A DNA stretch of 64,000 nucleotides from Novosphingobium sp. (GTDB taxonomy: Bacteria > Pseudomonadota > Alphaproteobacteria > Sphingomonadales > Sphingomonadaceae), in NCBI RefSeq assembly GCF_039595395.1, contig NZ_JBCNLP010000001.1, positions 868,001-932,000 on the forward strand, written 5' to 3'. Each line of letters starts with the position of its first letter. The first letter of the stretch is position 1. Below are positions 40,841 through 50,675 of this stretch, in pieces. The notes under the pieces are model-generated. The model was not told the origin of the DNA, searched no databases, and saw only the letters and a program-made list of their open reading frames with translations. The position numbers and the translations under genes are program-made.

Positions 40841-43420
40841 ATGCGTCCTATTTCCAAGATGGCCTTCGCGGCCAGCACCATTGCCGTGGCCGTCGCGGCC
40901 ATCGCCACGCCCGTTTTCGCTCAGTCGACCGGTTCGGTCGAGTTCGAAAAGGACATTGTGGTCACCGGCGCCAAGGTCAAGGCTGTCAACGGCATCAATC
41001 TGCCCGACACCCCCAAGGCCAAGCAGGTTCTCGATCAGTCGTACATCTCGATGGCCACGCCTGGCCAGTCGATCAACGACACGATCAACATGATTCCGGG
41101 TGTCGCCAGCTTCAACGCCGACCCCTTCGGTTCGTCGGGCGGCAAGCTGTACATCCGCGGCTTCGACAACTCGCGTATCTCGGAAACCTTCGACGGCATG
41201 CCGACGAATGACACCGGCAACTACGCGCTCTATTCGAACCAGATCGTCGATCCCGAACTGCTCGACAACGTCAACGTCAACCTCGGCACCACCGACGTCG
41301 ACAGCCCGACCGCTTCGGCCACCGGTTCGACGATCAACTATCGCACCCGCAACCCCACCGAGGACTTCCATGCCCGCATGCTGGGTTCGGTCGGTTCGTT
41401 CAACTTCCAGCGCATCTTCGCGGTCGTCGACACCGGCAACCTGACCAAGGGTGGCCTGCGCGCCTGGTTCTCGGCCAGCGCCGAAGGCAACGACATCTGG
41501 CAGGGCGGCATCGGCAAGGTCCGCAAGACCCAGTTCAACGGCAAGGTCTACCAGCCGCTGGGCGACAATGGCGACTTCATCTCGGTTGCCGCGCACTGGA
41601 ACAGCAACCGCAACAACTTCGCGCCGTCGATCTACCCGATCTTCGAGAACTACGGTTCGCGCACGGTCGGCAGCGGCCTTGGCACCGTCAACCGCTATCC
41701 CAACAACTGGGCCGAAGCGAACTATGTCACCCCGCGCTGCACCATCGCCGGTGGCAGCCCCGGCGTTGCCAGCTCGACCTCGTCGAGCGCCTGCGGCACC
41801 GCCTGGGAATATCGCTACAACCCTTCGGACACGGGCAACCTGCGCGCCAACATGCGCTTCACCCTGTCTGACAAGCTGGTGCTGACCGTTGACCCCAGCG
41901 TCCAGTACACCAAGGCCAACGGCGGCGGCACGGTCACCGGTTCGGAAGCGAACTGCACCGCGGTGACCTGCAGCGGCGCCACCACCGGCTTCATCGGCGG
42001 CACCTATTACACGGGTGTCGACCTGAACGGCGACGGCGACCGTCTCGACACGGTCACGCTGTCGGCGCCCAGCCACACCCAGACCTGGCGTCTGGGCCTG
42101 AACACCTCGCTGCGCTACCAGATCGACTCGCACAACACCGTGCGTATCAACTACACCTATGACCGTGGTCGCCACCATCAGACGGGCGAACTCGGCTACC
42201 TGAACCAGAACGGTTTTGCCGCCCAGTACTTCCCGGTCGATCGCCCGATCACCGATGCCAGCGGCAACATCCTCGAGAAGCGCAACCGCATGTCCTATGC
42301 GATCCTGCATCAGGTCTCGGGTGAGTATTCGGGCAAGTTCATCGACAACCGCCTGAACGTGTCGCTCGGTCTGCGCGCGCCCTTCATGCGTCGTGACCTG
42401 ACCAACAACTGCTTCACGACCTCGGCTTCGGGCTTTGTGGACTGCCTCGGCAACAGCAGCATGAACGCTGCCTACGCCACCGCGCACCCCACCTATGCAG
42501 CTCCGCAGACGCGCATTCTGGACTACAACCGCGTGCTGCCGAACGTTGGCTTCACCTTCAACATCACGCAGCAGGCTTCGTTCTTCGCCAACTACTCGAA
42601 GGGCATGCAGATCCCCGGTACGGACAATCTGTATAACTCCTTCTACTTCGCGGCCAATTCGAGCCAGGCACGTCCGGCGGCTGAAACCACCGACAACTTC
42701 GATGCCGGTGTGCGCTATCGCTCCAGCAAGATCATGGCTGATATCTCGGGCTGGTACACGCTGTTCCAGAACCGTCTGGCCTCGGCCTACGATCCCGAGA
42801 ACTCGGTCACCGTCTATCGTAACCTCGGTAAGGTCGAGAAGTACGGCATCGACGCCACCCTGGCCTATATGCCCAACAAGTATATCGGCTTCTACGGCTT
42901 TGCTTCGTTCATGAAGTCGCGCATCGTCGCCAACGTCGATGCCGGCACCTGCGCGGGCAACGCTCTGGCGATCAGCGTCGGCGGCGCGATCTGCTCGGGC
43001 ACCGAGGCTTACTTCAGCACCGCCGGCAAGCGTGAATCGGGTGCTCCCGCCAACACCATGGGCGCGCGCGTCGAAGGTCACGTGAGCATGTTCGACATCG
43101 CCGCCACGGTGAAGCGCACCGGTCGCCGTTACTTCAACGATCAGAACCTGCCGGTCTTCATCGGCACGACCAAGATCGCTGAAGCCAACGCTCCGTCCTA
43201 TGCCACGGTCGACCTGACCGTGCGCGCCAACCTGGAAAAGATCGGTGCCCCCAAGGACACCTTCCTGCAGCTCAACGTCGTGAACCTGTTCAACAAGTTC
43301 TACGTCGGTGGCTTCGATGGCTCGACGGCTTCGTCCTACGCCGCGACCAGCTATCCCACGAACAACGCCTACCTGCCGATCCCGCGTACCTTCATGGGTT
43401 CGATCTCGGTGGCCTATTGA
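40841..43420 (+). CDS. TonB-dependent outer-membrane receptor
   Basis: An 859-residue outer-membrane receptor. Signal peptide (cleavage after AFA, about residue 27), then DIVVTGAKVKAV as TonB-box-like start, the plug domain (INDTINMIPGVASFNADPFG, KLYIRGFDNSRISETFDGMP) and a large beta-barrel ending with an aromatic residue (GSISVAY). The barrel has two Cys pairs in loops (PRCTIAGGS...SSACGTA and ANCTAVTCSG), likely disulfides. Substrate is not told by sequence or neighbours. Codon choice is strongly biased, which suggests high expression. ATG 40823 is a possible alternative start. A GNRA-loop terminator follows. Confidence 0.92.
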   Translation: MRPISKMAFAASTIAVAVAAIATPVFAQSTGSVEFEKDIVVTGAKVKAVNGINLPDTPKAKQVLDQSYISMATPGQSINDTINMIPGVASFNADPFGSSGGKLYIRGFDNSRISETFDGMPTNDTGNYALYSNQIVDPELLDNVNVNLGTTDVDSPTASATGSTINYRTRNPTEDFHARMLGSVGSFNFQRIFAVVDTGNLTKGGLRAWFSASAEGNDIWQGGIGKVRKTQFNGKVYQPLGDNGDFISVAAHWNSNRNNFAPSIYPIFENYGSRTVGSGLGTVNRYPNNWAEANYVTPRCTIAGGSPGVASSTSSSACGTAWEYRYNPSDTGNLRANMRFTLSDKLVLTVDPSVQYTKANGGGTVTGSEANCTAVTCSGATTGFIGGTYYTGVDLNGDGDRLDTVTLSAPSHTQTWRLGLNTSLRYQIDSHNTVRINYTYDRGRHHQTGELGYLNQNGFAAQYFPVDRPITDASGNILEKRNRMSYAILHQVSGEYSGKFIDNRLNVSLGLRAPFMRRDLTNNCFTTSASGFVDCLGNSSMNAAYATAHPTYAAPQTRILDYNRVLPNVGFTFNITQQASFFANYSKGMQIPGTDNLYNSFYFAANSSQARPAAETTDNFDAGVRYRSSKIMADISGWYTLFQNRLASAYDPENSVTVYRNLGKVEKYGIDATLAYMPNKYIGFYGFASFMKSRIVANVDAGTCAGNALAISVGGAICSGTEAYFSTAGKRESGAPANTMGARVEGHVSMFDIAATVKRTGRRYFNDQNLPVFIGTTKIAEANAPSYATVDLTVRANLEKIGAPKDTFLQLNVVNLFNKFYVGGFDGSTASSYAATSYPTNNAYLPIPRTFMGSISVAY

Positions 43421-43449
43421 TCCTTCGCGATCATTCGGTTCAAGGAAGG

Positions 43450-43476
43450 GGGCGCTCCGCAAGGGGCGCCCTTTTT
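43450..43476 (+). terminator. Rho-independent terminator of the TonB-receptor gene
   Basis: GGGCGCTCC (43450-43458) pairs with GGGGCGCCC (43463-43471) with one G-U pair and a GCAA tetraloop, followed by five T. Located 30 bases after the stop. Confidence 0.9.
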
Positions 43477-43506
43477 CGTTTTGGGGTTAAAAGGGGGAAG
43501 GAAGAT

Positions 43507-43738
43507 GCGAGGAGGTTACCCCCTCGCGCTCCCATGACGTCTCCCGGCGATAGGGCAGTGGGGGGGCAGAAATGGTGCCACAGGCTCTCCACCTGCGCGG
43601 CCTACAGCGCCGCAGGCAGTCGATCCTTGATGAGCTGTGCCGGCAACTTCTGCCTGCGGCGCGGCAAGCTAGGCGCAAGGCCGAACCCGAAGCGCAACGC
43701 AGACACTAAAGGGAGCGCGAGGGCGATGGCCCTCGCAT
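43507..43738 (+). repeat. Nested palindromic intergenic element, copy F (forward)
   Basis: Left hairpin GCGAGGAGG-TTA-CCCCCTCGC carries one mismatch, followed by GCTCCCATGACGTCTCCCGGCGA. Right end GGGAGC-GCGAGGGC-GATG-GCCCTCGCAT. Located between convergent TonB-receptor and mtgA genes, about 30 bases after a terminator. Confidence 0.85.
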
Positions 43739-43759
43739 CTTGCCTTCCTTCAAACCCCT

Positions 43760-44476
43760 TCAGGGATAAACGCAACCATCCAGCTCACCCCGCCGCACAA
43801 CCCCGCTCCGCTTGGCGATTGCGTTGCCATGGCGGCGCGTGAACCCGCTCGGGTCGATCACAGCGCGTTTCTTGGGGCTGGGCAGGGCGGCGGCGATGCG
43901 GCCCGCCTCGATCGAGGAGAGATGCGTCGCCCCATGCCCGAAATAGCGCTGCGATGCCGCCTCCACGCCATAGGTGCCGATGCCCGTCTCCGCGACGTTG
44001 AGGTACATTTCCATGATCCGGCGCTTGGGCCAGACGGTCTCGATCACGATGGTGAACCAGGTCTCCAGCACCTTGCGCAGATAGCGTGTCCAGCCGATGC
44101 CCTGCCACAAGAAGACGTTCTTGGCCGTCTGCTGGCTGATGGTCGAGCCGCCGCGCAGCTTGCCGCCGCTCATGTCGCGGCGCAGGGCATAGGCGATGCC
44201 GTCGCCGTCAAAGCCGTGGTGCTGGCAGAAGCGGGCGTCTTCCCCGGCGATCACCGCGTCGACCATAGAGCGGTCGATGCGATTGAGCGGGGTCCATGAT
44301 TTGCTGAAGCCGTTGGGGTCCATCACCATGGTGGCGGTGATGGGCGCGGGCACCACGCGATAGAGCAGCGCCCAGCCGAAGCTGATCAGCACAAACCAGA
44401 TCACCGCCATCGCCACCCACCAGGCCAGACGAAAGGGAAGCGAGTGTTGAGGGCCGAGCCGGGGCAGGATGCGCAT
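43760..44476 (-). CDS. mtgA: Monofunctional biosynthetic peptidoglycan transglycosylase MtgA
   Basis: MtgA (GT51) polymerises lipid II into glycan strands at the periplasmic face. The 238-residue protein has one N-terminal helix (WWVAMAVIWFVLISFGWALLY), the catalytic glutamate in VIAGEDARFCQHHGFD and the RGGSTISQQTAKNVFLW motif, followed by RIMEMYLNVAETGIGTYGVEAA. Normal family length without a transpeptidase domain. Ends near repeat F. Confidence 0.94.
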   Translation of the reverse strand: MRILPRLGPQHSLPFRLAWWVAMAVIWFVLISFGWALLYRVVPAPITATMVMDPNGFSKSWTPLNRIDRSMVDAVIAGEDARFCQHHGFDGDGIAYALRRDMSGGKLRGGSTISQQTAKNVFLWQGIGWTRYLRKVLETWFTIVIETVWPKRRIMEMYLNVAETGIGTYGVEAASQRYFGHGATHLSSIEAGRIAAALPSPKKRAVIDPSGFTRRHGNAIAKRSGVVRRGELDGCVYP

Positions 44477-44532
44477 CGGCTCTCTTTAGCCCGCACGGAC
44501 GGTCGGGAAAAGGGGCCTGTTTCAGCGCGCGA

Positions 44533-45678
44533 TCAGCGCGGCGTCAGCGCCGTCATCGGCGTGCGGCGGGCAGGGCGGTGATAGGCCAGCTCGGCCACCA
44601 CGGCGGCGGCGAGCACGATCAGCAGCGGCATCAGCGGGTCGCGATAGCTGCTGTCGACGCTCAGCGATCCGTTCACCACCCAGCAGGCGGCGATCAGCAT
44701 GGCCAGCACCGCGCGCTGGCGCTTCATCGTATGCGCCGCGACGAGCCCCGCCAGACCCAGCGTGAAGATCAGCACATATTGCGTCACCTCGCCCATGCGC
44801 ATCAGGGTGATGGCGCGCGATGTGGCATGCCCGGCATCGGGCATATGCGGCATCCAGAATTGTGCGAGATGGCCCACGGCAACATCCCATGGCTGCAGCC
44901 CGAACACGGCATGCGGCGTATCGGCCACCGCCGCATTGGCGCCGGCGGCCAGCGTGGCCAGCACGGTGCCGGGGGTTTCGACCATGGCGCCGCTGATCCA
45001 GCTCCATGGACCCAGCATCAGCGCGGCACCCGCCGCCAGGGCCAGAGCGCTGGCGGGCAGACGCCAGCCTTGCCCGGCCAGCACCAGCGCCAGCACCGGC
45101 GCGCTGATCGCGGGGAACAGCGAGGGTTCGGTCAACAGCCCGGCGGCCCATGCGGCACCGGCGGCCAGCGCCAGCGTCAGGCGCGGCCCCTCGCGCAGCA
45201 GGCGCAGCGCCAGCCAGGCCGAGAGCAGCAGCAGCGCGGTGCCCAGATTCTCGCGCGTCACCAGCGTGCAGTTCCAGATGCCGGGCAGCCAAAGCGCATA
45301 GCCCAGAAGGGACAGCTTCTGCCCGGTGTCGCGCAGCCCCAACTGGCGCGCCACCTGCCAGACCAGCAGGGCCGAGATCATCGCCAGCGCCAGATTGACG
45401 GAGAACGCCACCTCGGTCGTCGCGCCCGCCAGCGCCATCACCGGCGCCAGCAACAGCGGATAGCCCAGCGTGTGAAGGGCCTGGGCGCCAAGGCTCCAGC
45501 TCGGCCATTGCCCATTGGCCAGTTCCCGCGCGGCGGTGAAGCTGGTCAGCTCCTCACCGGTCAGGGTCTGGGGCAGGGCGAAATGGGCGGCAATGCGGGT
45601 GACCATCACGATCAACAGCAAGGCCTCGAACGTAATGGCCTTTTCCTTCAGCCGGGGGGCAGGCGGCGGGATAGACAT
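44533..45678 (-). CDS. Polytopic membrane protein, GT-C glycosyltransferase-like
   Basis: A 381-residue protein with about ten hydrophobic helices. After a short cytoplasmic N-terminus and first helix, the loop TLTGEELTSFTAARELANGQ and LGYPLLLAPVMALAG resemble the acidic first loop and GYPLL segment of ArnT/PMT-type (GT-C) lipid-linked sugar transferases. The family Asp is Glu here (EE), so activity is uncertain. The gene lies 57 bases upstream of mtgA on the same strand, a link to envelope polysaccharide or lipid decoration. Assignment is tentative. Confidence 0.6.
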   Translation of the reverse strand: MSIPPPAPRLKEKAITFEALLLIVMVTRIAAHFALPQTLTGEELTSFTAARELANGQWPSWSLGAQALHTLGYPLLLAPVMALAGATTEVAFSVNLALAMISALLVWQVARQLGLRDTGQKLSLLGYALWLPGIWNCTLVTRENLGTALLLLSAWLALRLLREGPRLTLALAAGAAWAAGLLTEPSLFPAISAPVLALVLAGQGWRLPASALALAAGAALMLGPWSWISGAMVETPGTVLATLAAGANAAVADTPHAVFGLQPWDVAVGHLAQFWMPHMPDAGHATSRAITLMRMGEVTQYVLIFTLGLAGLVAAHTMKRQRAVLAMLIAACWVVNGSLSVDSSYRDPLMPLLIVLAAAVVAELAYHRPARRTPMTALTPR

Positions 45679-45819
45679 AGGGGACTCCGTAGCTTCCCCA
45701 ATTATCCCTGCTTTTGATGATGGTTGAAAGGACGTTAACCCCAGGAATCACATTCTGTGCCGAAGTGAAACGAAAATTCTTGTGAAGTTTAAGCTTTTCC
45801 GTGGCTTATCGCCCGGTTC

Positions 45820-45854
45820 CCCGCCCGGCCACCCTGCGGTGGCGTTCGGGCGGG
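45820..45854. terminator. GC-rich hairpin after the E2 gene
   Basis: CCCGCCCG (45820-45827) with CGGGCGGG (45847-45854) and inner GCCACC / GGTGGC. It lies 20-54 bases beyond the E2 stop on the minus strand. Strong stem but no U-run, so termination is probable and not certain. Confidence 0.55.
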
Positions 45855-45873
45855 GGCGGAGCCGTCCGGTGCC

Positions 45874-47145
45874 TCAGGCCAGCAGATGCGCCGGGGCCTC
45901 GATCAGCCGCTTCAACTGGGCGACGAAGCTAGCGGCATCATGGCCGTCGACTACGCGATGATCGCAACTGATCGACAGATTCATCATCTTGGCGCGGCGG
46001 ATGCGGTCGGTGTCGCCCACGAAGACCGGGCGTTCGACGATGCGGTTGGGGGCCAGGATCGCCACCTCGGGCCGGTTGACCACCGGGGTGGAGGCCACCC
46101 CCGCCAGCGGCCCCAGCGAGGAGAGGGTGAAGGTCGAGCCCGACAGATCCTCGCGGCGGATCGAGCCATCGCGCGCGGCCTGCGCCAGATCGGCGATGGC
46201 CTGCGCCAGCTGCCAGATGTTCATATCCTGCGCGTCGCGGATCACCGGTACCATCAGGCCCTGCGGGGTCTGGGTGGCCAGGCCGAGATGGACGCGGCCA
46301 TGGCGCGTGACCACGCCCGCCTCATCGTCATAGCGCGCGTTGAGCATCGGGTGATGCGGCAAGGCGCGGCACAGGGCGGTGATGAGGAAAGGCAGCAGGG
46401 TCAGGCGCTTGCGTCCCTCGCCCGGGGGGCCGCTGTTGAGCTGGCCGCGCATCTCCTCCAGCGCGGTGACCTCGACTTCCTCGACATAGGTGAAGTGCGG
46501 GATATGGCGCTTTGATTCGGCCATGTTCTGGGCGATGCGGCGGCGCATGCCGATCACCGGCACCTCCTCATCGGCCCATGCGCCGCTGGCCTGAGGACGA
46601 TAGCCCTGAGCCGAACCATAACGCAGAAACGCATCCAGATCGCCGTGGCGGATATGCGGGCCATCGCCCTTCACCTGCGCCAGATCGACCCCCAGAGCCT
46701 TCGCCCGCGCCCGGACGGCTGGCGAGGCAAGCACCTTGTGGGGCGACGTTTCTGGTGTCGCCGCCACGGGCGCCGGGGCCGGAGCTGCCGCGACCACGGG
46801 CTCCGGTGCCACCGCTGCCGCTTCTTCTGTGGGCGCGGACGCCGCATCGGCTGTCCGGGTGGGGGACGCAGATGCGGAAGGGATGGGATGAACCTCTGCT
46901 TCGCCTTCGGTCTCGATCACCGCCAGCATGGCGCCGATGGCGACGGCGTCGCCCAGCTTGCCCGCCAGTTGCACGATGCGGCCCGAGACCGGGCTTTCGA
47001 TTTCCACCGTGGCCTTGTCGGTCATCATATCGGCCAGCGGCTGGTCTTCGCTGATGGTGTCGCCCTCGGCCACATGCCAGCGGGTGATTTCCGCGCTTGC
47101 GATGCCTTCGCCGATGTCGGGCAGGGTGAAGGTGAAGGTTGCCAT
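45874..47145 (-). CDS. bkdB: 2-oxo acid dehydrogenase E2 (branched-chain keto-acid dehydrogenase, lipoyl acyltransferase)
   Basis: E2 core of a keto-acid dehydrogenase complex. The 423-residue protein has one N-terminal lipoyl domain with Lys44 in MMTDKATVEI, an Ala/Pro linker, a peripheral-subunit-binding domain (LASPAVRARAKALGVDLAQV) and a catalytic domain with the active site SCDHRVVDGHDAASF. The separate E1 alpha and beta genes directly upstream make branched-chain keto acids the likely substrate and not pyruvate. No E3 gene is seen nearby; it must be shared. Five bases separate it from the E1-beta gene. Confidence 0.88.
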   Translation of the reverse strand: MATFTFTLPDIGEGIASAEITRWHVAEGDTISEDQPLADMMTDKATVEIESPVSGRIVQLAGKLGDAVAIGAMLAVIETEGEAEVHPIPSASASPTRTADAASAPTEEAAAVAPEPVVAAAPAPAPVAATPETSPHKVLASPAVRARAKALGVDLAQVKGDGPHIRHGDLDAFLRYGSAQGYRPQASGAWADEEVPVIGMRRRIAQNMAESKRHIPHFTYVEEVEVTALEEMRGQLNSGPPGEGRKRLTLLPFLITALCRALPHHPMLNARYDDEAGVVTRHGRVHLGLATQTPQGLMVPVIRDAQDMNIWQLAQAIADLAQAARDGSIRREDLSGSTFTLSSLGPLAGVASTPVVNRPEVAILAPNRIVERPVFVGDTDRIRRAKMMNLSISCDHRVVDGHDAASFVAQLKRLIEAPAHLLA

Positions 47146-47150
47146 CTGTG

Positions 47151-48179
47151 TCAGTCCTTCATGATCTGTTTAAACGCCTGAGCCAGCCTTACGGGTCCCG
47201 GAAAATAGGCCCATTCCAGCGCATGAGGGTAAGGCGTGTCGAAGCCGGTGACGCGCTGCACGGGCGCCTCCAGATGGTGGAAGCAGCGCTCCTGCACCAA
47301 AGCCGAGAGTTCCGCGCCGAAGCCGGAGGTGCGCGTCGCCTCATGGACGATCAGGCAGCGGCCCGTCTTTTTCACGCTGGCTTCGATGGTCTCGATGTCG
47401 AGCGGAATCAGGCTGCGCAGATCGATGAGGTCGGCCTTGGGGGCATCGGGCAGCTCATCGAGCGTCGAGGCCACCACATGCACCATCGTGCCATAGGTAA
47501 GGATGGTGAGGTCGGAGCCTTCACGCACCACGCGGGCCTTGCCGATCTCCACGCGATAATGGCCCTCGGGCACCTGTGCGTCGGGGTGACCGGCCCAGCC
47601 CTTGGCGGGGCGGTCGTAATGGCCGTGGAAGGGGCCGTTATACAGACGCTTGGGCTCGAAGAAGAGGACGGGGTCATTGTCCTCGATCGAGGCGATCAGC
47701 AGCCCCTTGGCGTCGTAAGGCGTCGAGGGGATCACCGTCTTCAGGCCCGAGCAATGGGTGAAGATGCCCTCGGGGCTCTGGCTGTGAGTCTGGCCGCCGA
47801 AGATGCCGCCGCCAAAGGGCGAGCGCACGGTGATCGGCGCGGTGAACTCGCCCGCCGAGCGGTAGCGCAGCCGCGCCGCCTCGCTGACCAACTGGTCGAG
47901 CGCGGGGTAAATGTAGTCGGCGAACTGGATTTCGGGCACCGGGCGCAGGCCATAGGCGCCCATCCCGATGGCCACGCCGATGATACCGCATTCGCTGATC
48001 GGCGTGTCGAAGACGCGGCTGGTGCCGTATTTGGCCTGCAGGCCCGCCGTGGCGCGGAACACGCCGCCGAAAAAGCCGACATCCTCGCCCATCACGGTGA
48101 CGGTGTCGTCGCGCTGCATGGTGACATCGAGCGCGTCGTTGATCGCCTGGATCATGGTCATGTCGCGGGTGTCGGTCAT
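47151..48179 (-). CDS. bkdA2: Branched-chain keto-acid dehydrogenase E1 beta subunit
   Basis: The 342-residue beta subunit of thiamine-diphosphate E1. MTMIQAINDALDVTMQRDD, MGEDVGFFGGVFRATAGL, RVFDTPISECGIIGVAIG and AARLRYRSAGEFTAPITVRS match the family. Start ATG 48179 overlaps the E1-alpha stop (ATGA). The gene together with its neighbours forms an E1a-E1b-E2 operon, with GGGIFGGQTHSQSPEG as the conserved loop at the active site. Confidence 0.92.
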   Translation of the reverse strand: MTDTRDMTMIQAINDALDVTMQRDDTVTVMGEDVGFFGGVFRATAGLQAKYGTSRVFDTPISECGIIGVAIGMGAYGLRPVPEIQFADYIYPALDQLVSEAARLRYRSAGEFTAPITVRSPFGGGIFGGQTHSQSPEGIFTHCSGLKTVIPSTPYDAKGLLIASIEDNDPVLFFEPKRLYNGPFHGHYDRPAKGWAGHPDAQVPEGHYRVEIGKARVVREGSDLTILTYGTMVHVVASTLDELPDAPKADLIDLRSLIPLDIETIEASVKKTGRCLIVHEATRTSGFGAELSALVQERCFHHLEAPVQRVTGFDTPYPHALEWAYFPGPVRLAQAFKQIMKD

Positions 48180-49492
48180 GCGCCGGGCTCCTCGCGCTTG
48201 ATGTCCGGAAGGCCGGCGGCCTGCCATTCGGCCAGCATCTGGGCCTCCTGCTCGGCCAGATGCCAGGGCATATGTTCGAAGACGCCCTCGAACATGGTGT
48301 CGAGCGGCTGGTTGAGGCCATGGCCCAGAATGCCGTGGCGTTCCGATGCCTTTTGCGCGGTGCGGACCTGTTCCATCAGCTCCGCTTCCATGGCGGCATG
48401 GCGTTCCTCGTCCCAATGGCCCTGCTTGATGAGATGGTCCTTCAGGCGCAGCAGCGGATCGCCCAGCGGCCAGGCGGCGGCTTCCCCGGCGCTGCGATAG
48501 GCCGAGGGGTCGTCGCTGGTGGAGTGACCCTCGGTGCGGTAGGTGACATGCTCGATCATGGTCGGGCCGTGGTTGCCGCGTGCGCGTTCGGCGGCCCAGC
48601 GCGTGGCGGCCAGAACCGCCAGCACGTCATTGCCGTCGACGCGCAAGGTGGCGATGCCATAGCCCAGACCGCGTGCAGCAAAGGTGGTCTCATCACCGCC
48701 CGCCATGCCGGAGAAGCTGGAGATCGCCCACTGGTTGTTGACCACATTGAGGATCACCGGCGCGCGATAGACGCTGGCAAAGGTGCAGGCCGAATGGAAA
48801 TCGCCCTCCGCGGTCGAGCCTTCGCCCAGCCATGCCGCGGCAATGCGCGTGTCGCCGCGCGCCGCGCTGGCCATGGCCCAGCCCACCGCCTGGGGAAGCT
48901 GCGTGGCCAGATTGCCCGAGATCGAGAAGAAGCCCTTGGCCTTCACCGAATACATGATCGGCAACTGGCGGCCCTTCATGCGGTCGGCGCGGTTGGAGTA
49001 GATCTGGTTCATCATATCGACCAGATCGTGGTTGCGCGCGATCAGCAGGCCCTGCTGGCGATAGGAGGGGAAGAGCATGTCCTCATCGTCCAGCGCAAAG
49101 GCGGCGGCGATGGAGACGGCCTCTTCCCCCAGTGATTTCATATAGAAGCTGGTCTTGCCCTGGCGCTGGGCGCGGAACATGCGGTCGTCGAAGGCGCGGG
49201 TCAGCGCCATGGCGCGCAGCATGGCCAGAGCGACCTCCGGCGAGACTTGCGGGTCCCATGGGCCGCTGGCGGTGCCGTCCAGATCGAGCACGCGAACCAG
49301 CCCGAAGGCATGGCCCTGCATCTGCGCGGCGGGGGTGTCGGGATCGGGGCGCGGGGTCTCGCCCACGGGGGGAATGGCCTGTGCGGAAAAGTCCGGCGCC
49401 TCGCCGGGGCGGGCGGGCGGCTGGGGCACATGCAAGCGTAGCGGCGGGCGGTTTGCGCCAGTCCAGACGGGGTTTTCGGGCGTTGTCGCCAT
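48176..49492 (-). CDS. bkdA1: Branched-chain keto-acid dehydrogenase E1 alpha subunit
   Basis: The 438-residue alpha subunit. It carries the thiamine diphosphate motif: WLGEGSTAEGDFHSA followed by NVVNNQWAISSF (GDG...NN-type). Other conserved features are RQGKTSFYMKSLGEEAVSIA and the phosphorylation-loop region TYRTEGHSTSDDPSAYR. The first 75 residues are Pro-rich and long. ATG 49492 follows GAGGAG by seven bases; ATG 49495 is equally possible. It is the first gene of the operon, divergent from purU, with a 150-base shared region containing an AT-rich CAATTATATTTCAC stretch. Confidence 0.9.
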   Translation of the reverse strand: MATTPENPVWTGANRPPLRLHVPQPPARPGEAPDFSAQAIPPVGETPRPDPDTPAAQMQGHAFGLVRVLDLDGTASGPWDPQVSPEVALAMLRAMALTRAFDDRMFRAQRQGKTSFYMKSLGEEAVSIAAAFALDDEDMLFPSYRQQGLLIARNHDLVDMMNQIYSNRADRMKGRQLPIMYSVKAKGFFSISGNLATQLPQAVGWAMASAARGDTRIAAAWLGEGSTAEGDFHSACTFASVYRAPVILNVVNNQWAISSFSGMAGGDETTFAARGLGYGIATLRVDGNDVLAVLAATRWAAERARGNHGPTMIEHVTYRTEGHSTSDDPSAYRSAGEAAAWPLGDPLLRLKDHLIKQGHWDEERHAAMEAELMEQVRTAQKASERHGILGHGLNQPLDTMFEGVFEHMPWHLAEQEAQMLAEWQAAGLPDIKREEPGA

Positions 49493-49644
49493 CATCCTGC
49501 TCCTCACCGGCGCCTCACATGGGCGACTGATGATTACACAAGTATGCAATTATATTTCACGGCCCGCAAGCGCTGTTTGAGGGTTAACGCGCATATTGCG
49601 GCCCCCTGCGACACGCCGCCTTGCGCCTGCGCCCAAGCTGACGC

Positions 49645-50535
49645 ATGGGACAGAATATGACGACTTCAGGGACGATGATGAAAGATTTCTGCACGCTGAG
49701 CCTCGCCTGCGATGACAAACCCGGTCTGGTGGCGCGGGTGGCCGGTTATGTCGCGGGGCGTGGCGGCAACATCGTCGACGCGCAGCAGTTCAACGACCAG
49801 ATGAACCAGCGCTTTTTCATGCGGGTGGATTTCACGCTGGGCGAGGGCGATTCGCCGGTCGACTGGCGCGCGGGCTTTGCCGTGCCCGCCGCGCAGGACG
49901 GCATGGACTGGCGCCTGCGCGGTCCCGGTGAGCGCAAGAAGGTGCTGCTGCTGGTCAGCAAGTTCGACCATTGCCTTGCCGATCTGCTCTATCGCTGGCG
50001 CATTGGCGAGCTGGCGATGGATGTGGTCGGGATCGTCTCCAACCATGAAGCCTCGCATCTCACCACCGCCGCGATTGGCGAGGTGCCCTTCCACCACCTG
50101 CCGATCACCAAGGGCACCAAGCCCGAGCAGGAGGCGCGCATCCGCGCTCTGGCCGAGGACACCGGGGCCGATCTGGTGGTGCTGGCGCGCTATATGCAGA
50201 TTCTTTCCGATGAGATGGCGGGGTGGCTTTCGGGCCGCTGCATCAACATCCATCACTCGTTCCTGCCGGGCTTCAAGGGCGCCAAGCCCTATCATCAGGC
50301 GCATGATCGCGGGGTGAAGATGATCGGCGCGACGGCGCATTATGTCACCGCCGATCTGGATGAGGGCCCGATCATCGCGCAGGAGGTGGTGGCCATCAGC
50401 CACGCCGACACGCCCGAGGATCTGGTCAGCAAGGGCCGCGATATCGAGCGGCGCGTGCTGGCCCATGCCGTTGCGGCGCATCTGGAGGACCGGGTGTTCC
50501 TGAACGGCAAGCGCACGGTGGTCTTCCCCGGTTAA
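49645..50535 (+). CDS. purU: Formyltetrahydrofolate deformylase PurU
   Basis: PurU hydrolyses 10-formyl-THF to formate and THF. The protein (up to 296 residues) has an N-terminal ACT domain (LSLACDDKPGLVARVAGYVA) and a formyltransferase fold with the catalytic NIHHSFLPGFKGAKPYHQA and IGATAHYVTADLDEGPII. Asn, His and Asp of the active site are present. Start sites at 49645, 49657 and 49675/49678 are all possible; AGGGA before 49678 looks best, so the true N-terminus may be 10-11 residues shorter. Confidence 0.94.
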   Translation: MGQNMTTSGTMMKDFCTLSLACDDKPGLVARVAGYVAGRGGNIVDAQQFNDQMNQRFFMRVDFTLGEGDSPVDWRAGFAVPAAQDGMDWRLRGPGERKKVLLLVSKFDHCLADLLYRWRIGELAMDVVGIVSNHEASHLTTAAIGEVPFHHLPITKGTKPEQEARIRALAEDTGADLVVLARYMQILSDEMAGWLSGRCINIHHSFLPGFKGAKPYHQAHDRGVKMIGATAHYVTADLDEGPIIAQEVVAISHADTPEDLVSKGRDIERRVLAHAVAAHLEDRVFLNGKRTVVFPG

Positions 50536-50675
50536 GCCGGGCGCGCCATCCGTCTGACGCATTTTACATTTTTGTCATGCTGCCCTGCACAATCGCGGGT
50601 TGAAAGGCGGCGGGCGAAGGCTAGATTGTGGGCAAGGCGCCGGGTGGCCTGGCGCATGTCCGGAAGGGAGAGCCT

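Noticed and set aside
40781..43462. An open frame of about 890 codons on the minus strand opposite the TonB-receptor gene
   Set aside because: It mirrors a gene with strong codon bias in high-GC DNA, which removes stop codons on the opposite strand. The translation is charged and low in pattern and matches no family; the plus-strand protein has full receptor features.
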